The notes under the pieces are model-generated. The model was not told the DNA's origin. It saw only the letters and a list, made by a program, of their open reading frames with translations, and did not search any database. A program made the translations under genes and the position numbers. From Paenibacillus polysaccharolyticus (GTDB lineage: Bacteria; Bacillota; Bacilli; Paenibacillales; Paenibacillaceae): a DNA stretch of 64,000 bases. The stretch is taken from positions 62,001 through 126,000 of the forward strand of contig NZ_FMVM01000019.1 in assembly GCF_900102085.1 (NCBI RefSeq), read 5' to 3'. Numbering within the stretch: position 1 is the stretch's first letter; every line of letters starts with the position of its first letter. This document shows positions 44,485 to 54,062 of the stretch, piece after piece.

Positions 44485-45420
44485 TCACCCATGGACATCA
44501 GCATACTGGTCGCGGTATTTCTCGTTATATAACCGGCCGACGGACTCCGCGAGTCCACCGCGTGCCTTGGTTGGATAACGCTCGATCGTGTGATAAAGCC
44601 GCATAAACCGGTCTTTGGGCATGAAACGTGCATAGCGGGTGATCAGACTGGGAAACAGTTCAATATATTTGCTCTTACGCACGGCAGCGGCCGCCACGGC
44701 GGTCAGAATCTGGATGCCATTATGCAACTGTAAAATATGAACCTCATACGTGGCGATATATCGAATCGCGTCTTCACGAATCAGTTCCGGCTTCAGCCGG
44801 GCAATTTCGCCAATATACTCGGCGAGCAGCCGCTCGAAGTTCTGGAGCAATAGCGGTTTAAGTTGCAAGTCCATATCGCTGCGTAACACGAAAGATTGCA
44901 GTAACGCGATCTGTTGCAGACGAATCCGGTCGTTATAGATCAGGGAGCCGATCTCGCGCAACATCTCGTAGGCGAGTGCCTCGTCCTCTTTTCGCGCTTC
45001 GGCAACAAGGGCCCAGTTCCGATTGATCCCTTGGCGAATGATCTCTTCGTCCAATCGTAGCAACTGTCTCATTTCGCGCCGTTGTTCAATCTGGAATGAA
45101 CGCTGCTGCAAGAAGATCAGGCCGCCGAACAGTAACAGCGTCACCGTAACAGCGATCATAGACTGGTCCAGCGTTTCACCGAAATAAGTAGCTGCGGCGC
45201 CGATCAAAAGAACAAAGAAAGCATCACGGACCATCCTGCGTTTTACTCGTGAACTTGCTTTTTCCTCTACGGTGACAAGGGTGCTACGTCCGCAGGAAGT
45301 GCACTGATCTTCCCAGAGGCAGGTATATTGCCCGCAGCGTTTGCAGATATGCAACTTTTGGTAGGCATATGTCGTTCGATAGAAAGGCCGGATGGATACT
45401 ACTTTTTTCGTACTACTCAT
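44485..45420 (-). CDS. Zinc-ribbon membrane protein of the tubulin/vWA/GTPase locus
   Basis: 311 residues, function not recognised. An N-terminal zinc ribbon (CKRCGQYTC, then CTSC, about residues 26-43) is followed by a basic linker, two membrane helices (about 67-84 and 87-104), a coiled coil and a helical C-terminal domain. The ATG overlaps the stop of an upstream 49-codon gene. It is transcribed away from the first vWA gene, with 263 bases of shared control region including that small gene's start. Membership in the neighbouring system is inferred from position and the zinc-ribbon/membrane style shared with the GTPase. Confidence 0.75.
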   Translation of the reverse strand: MSSTKKVVSIRPFYRTTYAYQKLHICKRCGQYTCLWEDQCTSCGRSTLVTVEEKASSRVKRRMVRDAFFVLLIGAAATYFGETLDQSMIAVTVTLLLFGGLIFLQQRSFQIEQRREMRQLLRLDEEIIRQGINRNWALVAEARKEDEALAYEMLREIGSLIYNDRIRLQQIALLQSFVLRSDMDLQLKPLLLQNFERLLAEYIGEIARLKPELIREDAIRYIATYEVHILQLHNGIQILTAVAAAAVRKSKYIELFPSLITRYARFMPKDRFMRLYHTIERYPTKARGGLAESVGRLYNEKYRDQYADVHG

Positions 45421-45566
45421 GCTCCATCACGCCCACCATTTAGAATATTGTACAGGGTACGATCCGTGTCTTCACGGGAGACGGTCTTTCGCCGATGAAC
45501 CTGAAACGTGATCACCTTGATCATAACAAAAAGAAACACTATGGCGAGGCATACGTATGTAACCAT
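45417..45566 (-). CDS. Small single-helix membrane protein
   Basis: 49 codons: a hydrophobic helix at residues 3-20 (YVCLAIVFLFVMIKVIT) and a basic, polar tail with RKTVSREDTDRTLYN. GGGACGG sits 5 bases before the ATG, and the stop overlaps the start of the zinc-ribbon gene (ATGA), so translation is coupled. It is short and may be missed by automatic annotation. Function unknown. Confidence 0.65.
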   Translation of the reverse strand: MVTYVCLAIVFLFVMIKVITFQVHRRKTVSREDTDRTLYNILNGGRDGA

Positions 45567-45647
45567 AATTCCGTCCCTTTCTAAGGCTTGAAGATCAAGC
45601 GCTGTTATATTGCGGTTTGTTGGTAATAGCTATATCATATTTCCATA

Positions 45648-45667
45648 GTTGGAATTTGAATTCCAAC
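45648..45667. promoter_or_regulatory. Perfect palindrome in the divergent control region
   Basis: GTTGGAATT-TG-AATTCCAAC is a 9-2-9 perfect inverted repeat centred between the small minus-strand gene and the first vWA gene. It looks like a binding site for a dimeric regulator. A consensus-like -10, TATAAT, for the vWA gene is at 45781-45786; the -35 is weak. Confidence 0.55.
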
Positions 45668-45829
45668 AAAAGCGCTAAAATCGTCGATTTTTGTCAGACA
45701 TTACAAAATTGTAACTCAGAATAGGGGTGCTTTTCAGATTTTATTAGAAGACTGTTAAGATTTCCTTAAGGCTTGACGCCTATAATAAACTATTCGCATT
45801 TTAATCTCAAACGTGAAGGAGTACAGCCC

Positions 45830-47623
45830 ATGCTGCGGATACGCAAAAAACGCTGGCTTAGCGGAACTCTGGTTCTGCTGGCATTACTAACCCTGCTGCT
45901 GCCTTCGGCATTGCTCCCCCAAGCGGAAGCTGCCCAGGCACAAACGAGTGGAATCGACGCGGTGCTTGTAGCCGATGTCAGCAACTCGATGAATACAAGT
46001 GATCGCGACAAGATCAGTAACGAAGCGATGAAAATGTTTATAGATATGCTGCCCACCGTCGGCGATAAAGTAGGTATCGTGGCTTACACCGATCAGGTGG
46101 AGCGAGAAAAGGCAATGCTTGAAATTCAGTCTGACGCAGATAAAAGTAATCTGAAAGACTTTATCGACCAGCTTGGCAGAGGCCCATACACCGATATATC
46201 CGTAGGTGTTGCGGAAGCCATGAACATATTGAGCCATGGGGCCGACCCGTCGCACTCGCCCATGATTGTACTGCTTGCGGATGGCAATAACGATTTTAAC
46301 AAAAGCAAAGGACGCACCCAGGCCGAGTCGGACGCGGATCTGGCAAAAGCCGTCAAGGATGCGCAAGCGAAAGGTATTCCAGTCTACACGATCGGCCTTA
46401 ATGCCGATGGCAAGCTGAACAAAAATGCACTTGCAGACCTTGCCAAACAAACAAAAGGCAAGTCGTTTATCACCGATACACCGGATGATCTGCCGCAGAT
46501 TTTGAGTGAAATTTTCGCCGATCATGCCAAGCTGAATGTTGTGAAGCTACCTTCTGTAACCGGAAACGGCAGTTATCAGGAAGTTACCGTGAACGTGCCG
46601 AATGACAGCGTGCTCGAAGCCAATATTTCCATCATGTCTTCGAAGCCAGTACAGGTACAGTTAACCGATCCTTCTGGCAAGAACGTAAACCTGAATTCGA
46701 ATGAGGCCAAGCTATCTACCTCCAAAAGTTATTCGCTGGTGAAGCTCTTGAAACCTCAGGAGGGCGACTGGAAACTTCGGGTAAAAGGGGCTCCCAAAGA
46801 CAGCATCGATATCAACTTGCTGTTTAACTACGATCTTCAACTCGTTGCGGACCCAATTAAGACCAAGTCCTATACGAAAGGCGACAAGATCGATCTGTCA
46901 GCGAGGCTGGAAAATGGCGGTCAACCGCTACAAGATAAAGATCTGTATGCGGACATGAAGGCCACCTTGATCGTGAATGACAAGGACGCAGGCAAGAGTG
47001 AAGAGCAACCGCTCAAGAACACAGGCTCCGGTTTTGCCGGAACCTTTGAAGTGCCGGACAATCACAACTATGAACTGATCATCCGTGCAGAGGAAGACAG
47101 CTTTTACCGTGAAAGTGCACCGATTGTCATCAACGCAGGGGGCACAGGCGGAAGTCAGGCACAACCGACAACGCCACCTGCTGCGAATGATAAGCCGTTC
47201 CCTTGGTTGCCCGTCATCCTGGGTGTGATTGCCCTGATCGTGGTGGCGGCCTGCGGTTGGTTCCTGATGGGCTGGCTGAAACGCAAAAACCGCGGCTTTG
47301 TCGGTCAGATCATCGTGGAGATTCGGGATGAGAACACTGGAGACAAATCCTATCCGCAATACAAAAAGCTGGCATCCTTCCGGGGCAAATTCCACCTGCA
47401 TCAATTGCTGCAGCTTGACCCTGAACTGAAGGAAACCGAGAAATATATATTCACTCCTGGCAATGGAGACCGATTGATCATTCGCAATACCGCAGGAGGT
47501 ACGCTGGAGAAATCCGGCCGTGCGGTGGATGCGAGCTCAGGCGTTGAACTGAAGAACGGTGATCGACTGAGCATCCCGCTGCAACAGGCGGATAAAACGA
47601 TTTTGATTGAGTATTTGGTGTGA
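45830..47623 (+). CDS. Secreted/membrane-anchored vWA domain protein
   Basis: 597 residues. A signal peptide (basic MLRIRKKRWL, hydrophobic core to ~30, AEAAQA cleavage region) precedes a von Willebrand factor A domain with an intact MIDAS start Asp49-Val-Ser51-Asn-Ser53. A beta-rich extracellular part follows (to ~440), then a membrane helix (about 459-482) and a cytosolic domain of ~115 residues with an FHA- or ubiquitin-like beta pattern. GAAGGAG lies 9 bases before this ATG. It is the first plus-strand gene of the locus with the tubulin-like protein and GTPase, and resembles the vWA component of the predicted FtsZ-like membrane-remodelling system. Confidence 0.88.
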   Translation: MLRIRKKRWLSGTLVLLALLTLLLPSALLPQAEAAQAQTSGIDAVLVADVSNSMNTSDRDKISNEAMKMFIDMLPTVGDKVGIVAYTDQVEREKAMLEIQSDADKSNLKDFIDQLGRGPYTDISVGVAEAMNILSHGADPSHSPMIVLLADGNNDFNKSKGRTQAESDADLAKAVKDAQAKGIPVYTIGLNADGKLNKNALADLAKQTKGKSFITDTPDDLPQILSEIFADHAKLNVVKLPSVTGNGSYQEVTVNVPNDSVLEANISIMSSKPVQVQLTDPSGKNVNLNSNEAKLSTSKSYSLVKLLKPQEGDWKLRVKGAPKDSIDINLLFNYDLQLVADPIKTKSYTKGDKIDLSARLENGGQPLQDKDLYADMKATLIVNDKDAGKSEEQPLKNTGSGFAGTFEVPDNHNYELIIRAEEDSFYRESAPIVINAGGTGGSQAQPTTPPAANDKPFPWLPVILGVIALIVVAACGWFLMGWLKRKNRGFVGQIIVEIRDENTGDKSYPQYKKLASFRGKFHLHQLLQLDPELKETEKYIFTPGNGDRLIIRNTAGGTLEKSGRAVDASSGVELKNGDRLSIPLQQADKTILIEYLV

Positions 47624-47734
47624 CGTGATTGTTCGGTTTGTTGATTCAAATTGATTATTTGTTTTAAATGGATGATTTGATTTAAAAGGAATACCAATAT
47701 AAGTTGGGCTAATTGTTTACACGTGAACGGAGAG

Positions 47735-47849
47735 GACAGAGAAAACCTGAAGAAGCGCAAGCGCTCGCCTTTATTCCCGGATTTTCACCTTTATGAAAAA
47801 TTGAATCAAAAAATACGGGAATAACAGCGACCCTTCAGGTTACTCTGTC
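47735..47849 (+). ncRNA. Candidate structured leader RNA or repeat upstream of the tubulin-like gene
   Basis: GACAGAG (47735-47741) pairs with CTCTGTC (47843-47849) and AACCTGAAG (47744-47752) with CTTCAGGTT (47833-47841). Inside are a hairpin AGCG/CGCT (47754-47765), a second helix TCGC/GCGA plus TTATTCCCG/CGGGAATAA (47765-47824) and an apical TTTTCA/TGAAAA hairpin (47782-47799). The nested helices make chance unlikely. No known riboswitch core was recognised; a mobile palindromic repeat is the alternative. Confidence 0.55.
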
Positions 47850-47908
47850 ATCGGAGTGGCAAGTGTAATGAGTTGTAGCCCAACTGGTTTACTAAGGGAG
47901 GATATTGA

Positions 47909-50900
47909 ATGAAACCGATCGTGAGAGAACATATTCAACAACTGGATGTATCACTGGGCGGAGGTATCGTCAGTGAGAAAATCAGGGTCGATACGATTGA
48001 CAACCCTATTCTGATTATCGGTCTGGGCGGAACGGGAATTGACGCGCTACTGCGTCTGAAATATCAGATCAATCGTCGTTTCAAGCTGCCACAAGACCCG
48101 GTGTCCAAGAAAAAGATGGAGAAGCCGGACAACGTTGAATTTCTGGCGTTTGAAACGAACGAACAGGATCGCGCGAAGAAATACAGAGGCATCGGCCTTG
48201 ATCCGATCAACGAATTTGTACTGCTTTCGAATGCCGAGATTGGCGGCCTTTTGCAGAATCGTAGCGTGCTGGAGCCGTATATCACGGACTGGCTGTCTCC
48301 TGAACTGAGCATCACGGACGGTATGAACGGAGCCGCAGGGGTGCGTCAGGCTGGACGTTTGCTGCTGTTTACGAAGATCAATCAAGTCGTACAGGCCATC
48401 GATAAAAAGATCAAAACATTATCCGTTGGTACGAACAAAAAACTGATGGTATTCCTGCTCACCGGATTGTCCGGTGGTACAGGCAGCGGCTGCTTCCTCG
48501 ATATTTCCTATATCGTGCGTGGCATCATTGAGCGGGATCACGGCTCTGCCGGGATTGACCGCGTCAACACGCTCGGTTACCTGTTCACGCCTGACGTGAA
48601 CCTGTCTAACAAAAGCCTGAGCGAGCATACACGCGAATATATTCGCAAGAATGGATATGCAGCGCTCAAAGAGCTGGATTACTGGATGAACGTGGACAGC
48701 CGCGGTGAGCGGTTTACACAGAAGTACGGCAATATTTTGGCCGTGAACTCGCCGCTGCCGCCATTTAACCTGTGTCATCTGATCTCGGCGACGAATACGG
48801 AAGGCAAGTTACTGGAGAATGCCTATGACTACTGCATGAACGTTACGGCGGAGAACATCACCAACTTTATCTCCAGTGAAGAGAAGCAGTCGGGTGAGGA
48901 ATTTGCGATCCACGACTACATCAGCAACATTCGCACCAACATCGCACAGATGAACAAATTGTACCCGGCCAACTATGACTACAACATCATCGGTGCATCT
49001 TCGGCTGTACTGCCGATTGAAGAGATGACAACATATCTGGCCTACAGGATGTTCGACAAAATGAGCACCATGTTCTCCAAAGCACCGAATCAGGAAGATA
49101 CCGAGAAGTTTGCCCGTAAGCTGGGTATTGATCTCGAAAGTGTAGTTAAATCCTTCGAATCTCGCGTACCTGAACCACTACCGGGTTACCAGAACAGTGA
49201 ACGTCTATCCTATGGCAACGTGGTGAAATCCCAGGTCGTCAACATGGATACGGAGCTGGAACAGAACTTCCTGGCACGTGCCCGTGAGGAATATATCAAG
49301 GCGAAGAAACAGCTTCCGGGCGAGATTGCGGGTCAGTTTACCGAGCAGATTCGGCGGATGTTTTTGCATCCTGAACAGGGGCCGTTCTATGTCTCTCGTT
49401 TGATTTATACCGAAAAAGGATTCTGTGTACTGAAAATGATTCAGTCGTACATCGAAACGCTACGGGAAAATGCGTTCCGCATTCCACGTGATATTGAAGC
49501 GGCTCAGGAGCAGTCCGAAGAGAAGCTGGGTGATGCGAAGAGTGCTTTTGTCTCCAAAGAGAAGAAAAAGAATGCTTATATCGAAGCGAAAATTCATGAA
49601 TACTGGCTGCATGCCGATGTGGAACGCAACGACCAGATGATTGAATTCTATGAAGATCTGTATGAATTGCTGAATCAAGAGAACAGCCGCATTTATAACG
49701 TATTTTCCGAGACGCTGAATGCGCTCAGCTCCATCTTTGCCAAGAACGGCGATCTGCTGACACGCAGCGAAGAGCAGACCGATCACAAAGGAAACAAAAC
49801 CTATTATTGGAACGTGGTAAGTGTACCGGATATCGTGAGCGTGGTGGACGGGCTGCTGGACAAACGCGATACGGATGATCTGATCCGCGACTTCTCGCGT
49901 GAGCTGCTGGAGAATTCGAGCCAGTGGGTGAAGGAAAACGAGATTGATATCGTTAGCTCCATCTCTGATTTCCTAAGTGAAAAATTCGGTGATCTCATTA
50001 CTCGCTCCATGGAAGATTTCCTGGTGATCAAATATGGGAAAGACGAGTCCGTTGAGAAATTCGTGGAACGTTTTATTGCAGGTAAGCTGGATGACGAGGC
50101 CGTGCCGGTATTTAATCTGAGCAATAGCACAGGCAGTCTACATTTCCCTTCTTGGGGGTTTGTGTCCGTGCCAGCACAGGCTCCGGGTATCTTGAAGGGG
50201 ATTCGTAACTACCAGAACAATGCCGTAGGCAAATCTCACTTTACTGTTAAAGAAAGCGAAGTGCGGAACCGTATTTTCTGGCTGAATACACGCAACGGGG
50301 TACCACTCTTTGTATATACACCGCTCAAAGTGTATGAAGAGAGCTACGAACGCACGATTTTGGACAAAGAGGGCATTGGACGTCATTTGGTGCAGACGGA
50401 GAAAAATAACTGGACGTACCTGCCGTCTCCGATCCCGGAAAAATCATGGGGAGATGTGTACGAGAACGTCCGCGTGAAGCAGTACAACGCAAGGGTTCGC
50501 AATGAATTCGAGCAGGCGCTCGGTTATAACATTGTCACTGCCAAATCGCAGGATGAAAATACAAGTAACCGATATGCGATTGTCACGACGGAACCGTTTG
50601 ACCTGTCTGCCAAGCTGGCTGCTTACGACATGCGTCTAACTTCGAACGCGCCGAATCTGGGTGAAGTGAAACGGGCTGTCCTTGAACTGAAACGTCTGCA
50701 ATCCGAAGGGTTGCCACGGGTAGATACGAAGGATATTTTCGGAAGTATTAATGAAGATATGGCGAAAGAAAACCTTGTACGCTCTCCACAGCTTATCGCG
50801 CGGGTACGTGAGGAACTGGCGAAGATGAATGCAATCACTGCGAAAGTGGCTGAACTGGAAGGCATTCTCGCACAGTATCAGGATGAAGAGCAGTGGTATG

Positions 50901-51298
50901 ATCGTCTCATCGAAGCACTCTATACAGATACGATTGTTAAAAAGGGTGCACTGTACGTCTACGACCGTGATCCGGAGGAAGACGTATGGGAACCGTTCGC
51001 TAACCTGATGAAAAGCCGTAATTTCGCTGAATACGAAGTGTTTGGCAACTTCCGCGGCCTGTCCGAGAAGGATCGCAGTACCTTGCTACGCAAATCTTCC
51101 CGTCGCGACAACGACCTGACCGCTTCCGAGGATATTACACCGCTCCTGAGCAAGCTGGATGATCTGGCGGCATTGTTTATGGAGTCACGTGATCGTCTGG
51201 AGTATGAACGGGTAGAACTCGCGAACGGAGAAGACATCTACCAGTTCTACAGAACGATGTCGTCGAAGCTGAACGATATTCGCAGAAGGCTGAAATAA
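47909..51298 (+). CDS. Large tubulin/FtsZ-superfamily protein
   Basis: 1129 residues. An N-terminal nucleotide-binding start, ILIIGLGGTGIDALLRLK (Gly38 onward), and the tubulin signature GLSGGTGSG (186-194) identify the FtsZ/tubulin superfamily, in the long 'tubulin-like' group rather than FtsZ itself. The remaining ~850 residues are helical and of unknown fold, with a coiled-coil stretch around 530-570. It probably binds GTP and may polymerise or act at the membrane (inference). GGGAGG lies 7 bases upstream of the ATG. It is the core of this locus, followed after 13 bases by another large gene. Confidence 0.87.
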   Translation: MKPIVREHIQQLDVSLGGGIVSEKIRVDTIDNPILIIGLGGTGIDALLRLKYQINRRFKLPQDPVSKKKMEKPDNVEFLAFETNEQDRAKKYRGIGLDPINEFVLLSNAEIGGLLQNRSVLEPYITDWLSPELSITDGMNGAAGVRQAGRLLLFTKINQVVQAIDKKIKTLSVGTNKKLMVFLLTGLSGGTGSGCFLDISYIVRGIIERDHGSAGIDRVNTLGYLFTPDVNLSNKSLSEHTREYIRKNGYAALKELDYWMNVDSRGERFTQKYGNILAVNSPLPPFNLCHLISATNTEGKLLENAYDYCMNVTAENITNFISSEEKQSGEEFAIHDYISNIRTNIAQMNKLYPANYDYNIIGASSAVLPIEEMTTYLAYRMFDKMSTMFSKAPNQEDTEKFARKLGIDLESVVKSFESRVPEPLPGYQNSERLSYGNVVKSQVVNMDTELEQNFLARAREEYIKAKKQLPGEIAGQFTEQIRRMFLHPEQGPFYVSRLIYTEKGFCVLKMIQSYIETLRENAFRIPRDIEAAQEQSEEKLGDAKSAFVSKEKKKNAYIEAKIHEYWLHADVERNDQMIEFYEDLYELLNQENSRIYNVFSETLNALSSIFAKNGDLLTRSEEQTDHKGNKTYYWNVVSVPDIVSVVDGLLDKRDTDDLIRDFSRELLENSSQWVKENEIDIVSSISDFLSEKFGDLITRSMEDFLVIKYGKDESVEKFVERFIAGKLDDEAVPVFNLSNSTGSLHFPSWGFVSVPAQAPGILKGIRNYQNNAVGKSHFTVKESEVRNRIFWLNTRNGVPLFVYTPLKVYEESYERTILDKEGIGRHLVQTEKNNWTYLPSPIPEKSWGDVYENVRVKQYNARVRNEFEQALGYNIVTAKSQDENTSNRYAIVTTEPFDLSAKLAAYDMRLTSNAPNLGEVKRAVLELKRLQSEGLPRVDTKDIFGSINEDMAKENLVRSPQLIARVREELAKMNAITAKVAELEGILAQYQDEEQWYDRLIEALYTDTIVKKGALYVYDRDPEEDVWEPFANLMKSRNFAEYEVFGNFRGLSEKDRSTLLRKSSRRDNDLTASEDITPLLSKLDDLAALFMESRDRLEYERVELANGEDIYQFYRTMSSKLNDIRRRLK

Positions 51299-51311
51299 GG
51301 TGGCTGATGGT

Positions 51312-53885
51312 ATGAATGTACCAATGAATATGCAGCAAAAAGAAAACGGGATGCAGCACGCCTTAAAGCGTGAGCTTTACAAGTACGCTTCCCGGTACGC
51401 CGTAGAACAGGAACGCCAAGGAAGCCAAGGGGATGGACGCAGCAGCATCCATTACCCGGCGCTGTTCCTTTTTGTTGGTGATCTGGTGAAACCTGCGGTG
51501 TCTGCTGTGCATGATATTAACCAGTTGAAGTGGGATAACGAAGACGGTGTAGTATACGTACACATTGGGACAGATGATACATCGAATGAAGCCGATGCAT
51601 CGAGTCCTTCGAGTCCTTCAAATGCTTCAAACACATTGAATCCAGTGGATGCAGTGAATGCAACGAATTCGTCTCACAATCAGGAGAAAGCAAAATCAGG
51701 TTACGGGGCCGAGTCATCCTATGAAAACGCTCAGGTCACGTACCACCGTTTACCAATCTCCACCTCGCATTCACAGCGGAGTTCTTCCAAAACGCTGCGC
51801 AAGGATGTACACCGTCGCTTTCACGAGTCGGCAGCGGCGCTTTTTGGATTAAATCGAATGATGCGGCGGGTAAGCAACCGTATTGCTGAATATGGACGGC
51901 TGTATTCGTCCTTTGATCGAATTTACGTAACCGTCATTACCCGGGCAGATGATCCGCTGAATGTACTGTTGCCGGAGATAACGAAGCTGGCCGAGACCAT
52001 TCTGGCACAGTCTTTCAAGTCGGTACAGACGGATCTTCATGTGCTGGTTAGTGAGATGGAGCAGGTCGATTCCTTTGGATATGCCAGCGCAGCGGGACTT
52101 GCTTTTCTGCGTGAGCTCGATTACATGCAATCGTTGGATTACATGTTCAGCGGCAAGTTGCTGGTGACGGAGGACGGGATATCCATTCCCGTAACCCATC
52201 CTGCAGCGCCCTTGTTTGATCTGGTCTATGTACTTTCGGACAAAAACGAACGTGGCACCGGTGTACCTGGCGGCTGGATTGAAAATGCCGAGATCATCTG
52301 CCGCATCTGCCTGCTGAAGAACCGAAAGCAGGAGGAAACCTATGAAGACCGGGCTGCCATCGCCAGCACGGGCGCGAATACCTACAATAATACGTCGTTT
52401 AAAAATAATATCCGTACCACCTCGGATCAGCATGGGTATGCCAGTGCAGGTTTTGCCGAGATCAGGCGGCCGAACAAACCGATTGCGCTGACCGTGCTGT
52501 ACCATCTGTACCGTTATCTGCTTGGCCGGATGCAACAGGAGCCAGACTGGAGCATCAAGGACAAAATGACCTTTTTCGGACTGGATGCCTCCTCCGTGGA
52601 ACGTAAGGTGGAGGGGCTGTTGCCAAGCGAAGACCTCGTTAGTGGCATGAGCGGCATCATGACGCATAATCGCAGCTTTGCTGAACTCAAGCCGCTCTCT
52701 TTAAGAGAGGCTGAGCGAGCGCTGTATGGAGAAGGAGCGGAAGCCTACTTCCGTGAAAATGTTGTCCGTCCGGTGCAGGAACGTGTACGCGAGCGCGGTT
52801 CTTCGGGGTCGCTTCGCCGTCAGGCCGAGCAGTCTCATATGGAATATCCCGAAATAGGATACTTTCAGTGGGCTGCCTGGAGCGACGGTGAGCCAGGGAG
52901 TGTTCGTGAAGCCCTGCTCGCACTGATCCGCGACAAATCGATGCAACTCGAATCCGCACGGGCACTGATGGAACAGCGTCAGCAAGAGCGGGTGGAGGAT
53001 CAACCGATCAAACGTGCGCTCTTCCGTGATAAGCAGAACGTGCGCAATCTAATCGATTGTTTACTGGAACGAGTATACGAACCCAAGGTAGACCTGCTAC
53101 GGTTGGAAAATGAACTGCATTTGCTTCGTATCTACGATACGGAAATGGAAGAACTCCATCGCTACAGTCGTCAAGTTACAACCTCACTTGAAGCGCTGGA
53201 GCGTACATTGCATGAAGTAGCGGAAGAGAGCATTGCCGCTGCTGACGAATACATTGGTCAGAACGTCATGGAGTATTACGGCAAAGTGACGGAAGAACTG
53301 ATCACCGATCTGGAGGCAAGACGGGGGCGGGAAGTATGGTTCGAAGATCGCTACATGGGAGATATGAATGAGCTTGCGATCAAAGGCAGTGACCGTTTGC
53401 TTGCACGCTTAATGGAAGTTTGCCGTGACTTGTTGCTTTCCGCGGAACCGCTACGCTTGTCGTTTGAAGAGGAACTACTGCAGCGAGCTAATGTGACGAT
53501 TACGTACAGGGATCGGGATGTGTTGACCCGTGATGATCTATTCCGCAGGCTGTATCGCACTTTAGAAGATCAGGCCGTTGTTCGGATACGGGTGTTCGAC
53601 TATACGCAAGAGCATCGGTATGAAGAGAAGTACTTTTTTGGTGACCATCACAGTGCTTTTATGGACTACGCGGCACATGCCGAGGAAACCTCACGCATCT
53701 ACAAGCTGGGTGTGGTGTATGAGGAACGTAGCAGCGGGGTAGAGAAGCTTAATCTGATGGGTGGTTTCCATCTGGAGGATCTTATGGTGTACCGTAATGG
53801 TAAGGTGTACTACGATTCTTATACGGAAAATGGTTATGAGCTTCACCCTGCGGAGCTAGCAGAGAAACTGTCTCCGCTCCGGTAG
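51312..53885 (+). CDS. Large unknown protein coupled to the tubulin-like gene
   Basis: 857 residues, not recognised. The N-terminal third contains a Ser/Asn/Thr-rich low-complexity insert (about 90-150). A middle part is alpha/beta (FDRIYVTVITRADDPLNVLLPEITKLAETI). The C-terminal third is strongly helical with likely coiled coils (about 530-720). No signal peptide or membrane helix. ATG at 51312 is preferred, since AAGGTGG is 8 bases upstream; GTG at 51300 is an alternative. The tight spacing to the tubulin-like gene suggests a complex. Confidence 0.78.
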   Translation: MNVPMNMQQKENGMQHALKRELYKYASRYAVEQERQGSQGDGRSSIHYPALFLFVGDLVKPAVSAVHDINQLKWDNEDGVVYVHIGTDDTSNEADASSPSSPSNASNTLNPVDAVNATNSSHNQEKAKSGYGAESSYENAQVTYHRLPISTSHSQRSSSKTLRKDVHRRFHESAAALFGLNRMMRRVSNRIAEYGRLYSSFDRIYVTVITRADDPLNVLLPEITKLAETILAQSFKSVQTDLHVLVSEMEQVDSFGYASAAGLAFLRELDYMQSLDYMFSGKLLVTEDGISIPVTHPAAPLFDLVYVLSDKNERGTGVPGGWIENAEIICRICLLKNRKQEETYEDRAAIASTGANTYNNTSFKNNIRTTSDQHGYASAGFAEIRRPNKPIALTVLYHLYRYLLGRMQQEPDWSIKDKMTFFGLDASSVERKVEGLLPSEDLVSGMSGIMTHNRSFAELKPLSLREAERALYGEGAEAYFRENVVRPVQERVRERGSSGSLRRQAEQSHMEYPEIGYFQWAAWSDGEPGSVREALLALIRDKSMQLESARALMEQRQQERVEDQPIKRALFRDKQNVRNLIDCLLERVYEPKVDLLRLENELHLLRIYDTEMEELHRYSRQVTTSLEALERTLHEVAEESIAAADEYIGQNVMEYYGKVTEELITDLEARRGREVWFEDRYMGDMNELAIKGSDRLLARLMEVCRDLLLSAEPLRLSFEEELLQRANVTITYRDRDVLTRDDLFRRLYRTLEDQAVVRIRVFDYTQEHRYEEKYFFGDHHSAFMDYAAHAEETSRIYKLGVVYEERSSGVEKLNLMGGFHLEDLMVYRNGKVYYDSYTENGYELHPAELAEKLSPLR

Positions 53886-53916
53886 CGGAATGAAAGAACA
53901 TATAGCACAATGCACG

Positions 53917-53977
53917 TTGGAAGGGGCATCCTGTTAAGGGAGTGTAGAGGTAAACCATCTTTAAGTTCAACTTGCTT
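53917..53977 (+). repeat. Diverged copy of a sequence shared by the locus spacers
   Basis: TTGGAAGG, CTGT, GAGTGTA, GTAAA and CAACTTG occur in the same order as at 56096-56150. It lies in the 177-base gap before the second vWA gene, which also holds a GCCCGC/GCGGGC hairpin at 54023-54039. Similarity is moderate. Confidence 0.4.
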
Positions 53978-54062
53978 AGATTAAGCAGAGGTGTCGTTCT
54001 ATGTTTCGTGGGTACTAAGTCAGCCCGCTTCTGGCGGGCGTTGAGAAAGGATGCATGCAGAC

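Noticed and set aside
44397..44498. Short basic frame overlapping the end of the zinc-ribbon gene on the minus strand
   Set aside because: About 33 codons with no visible ribosome site of its own; could be real but there is no supporting evidence.
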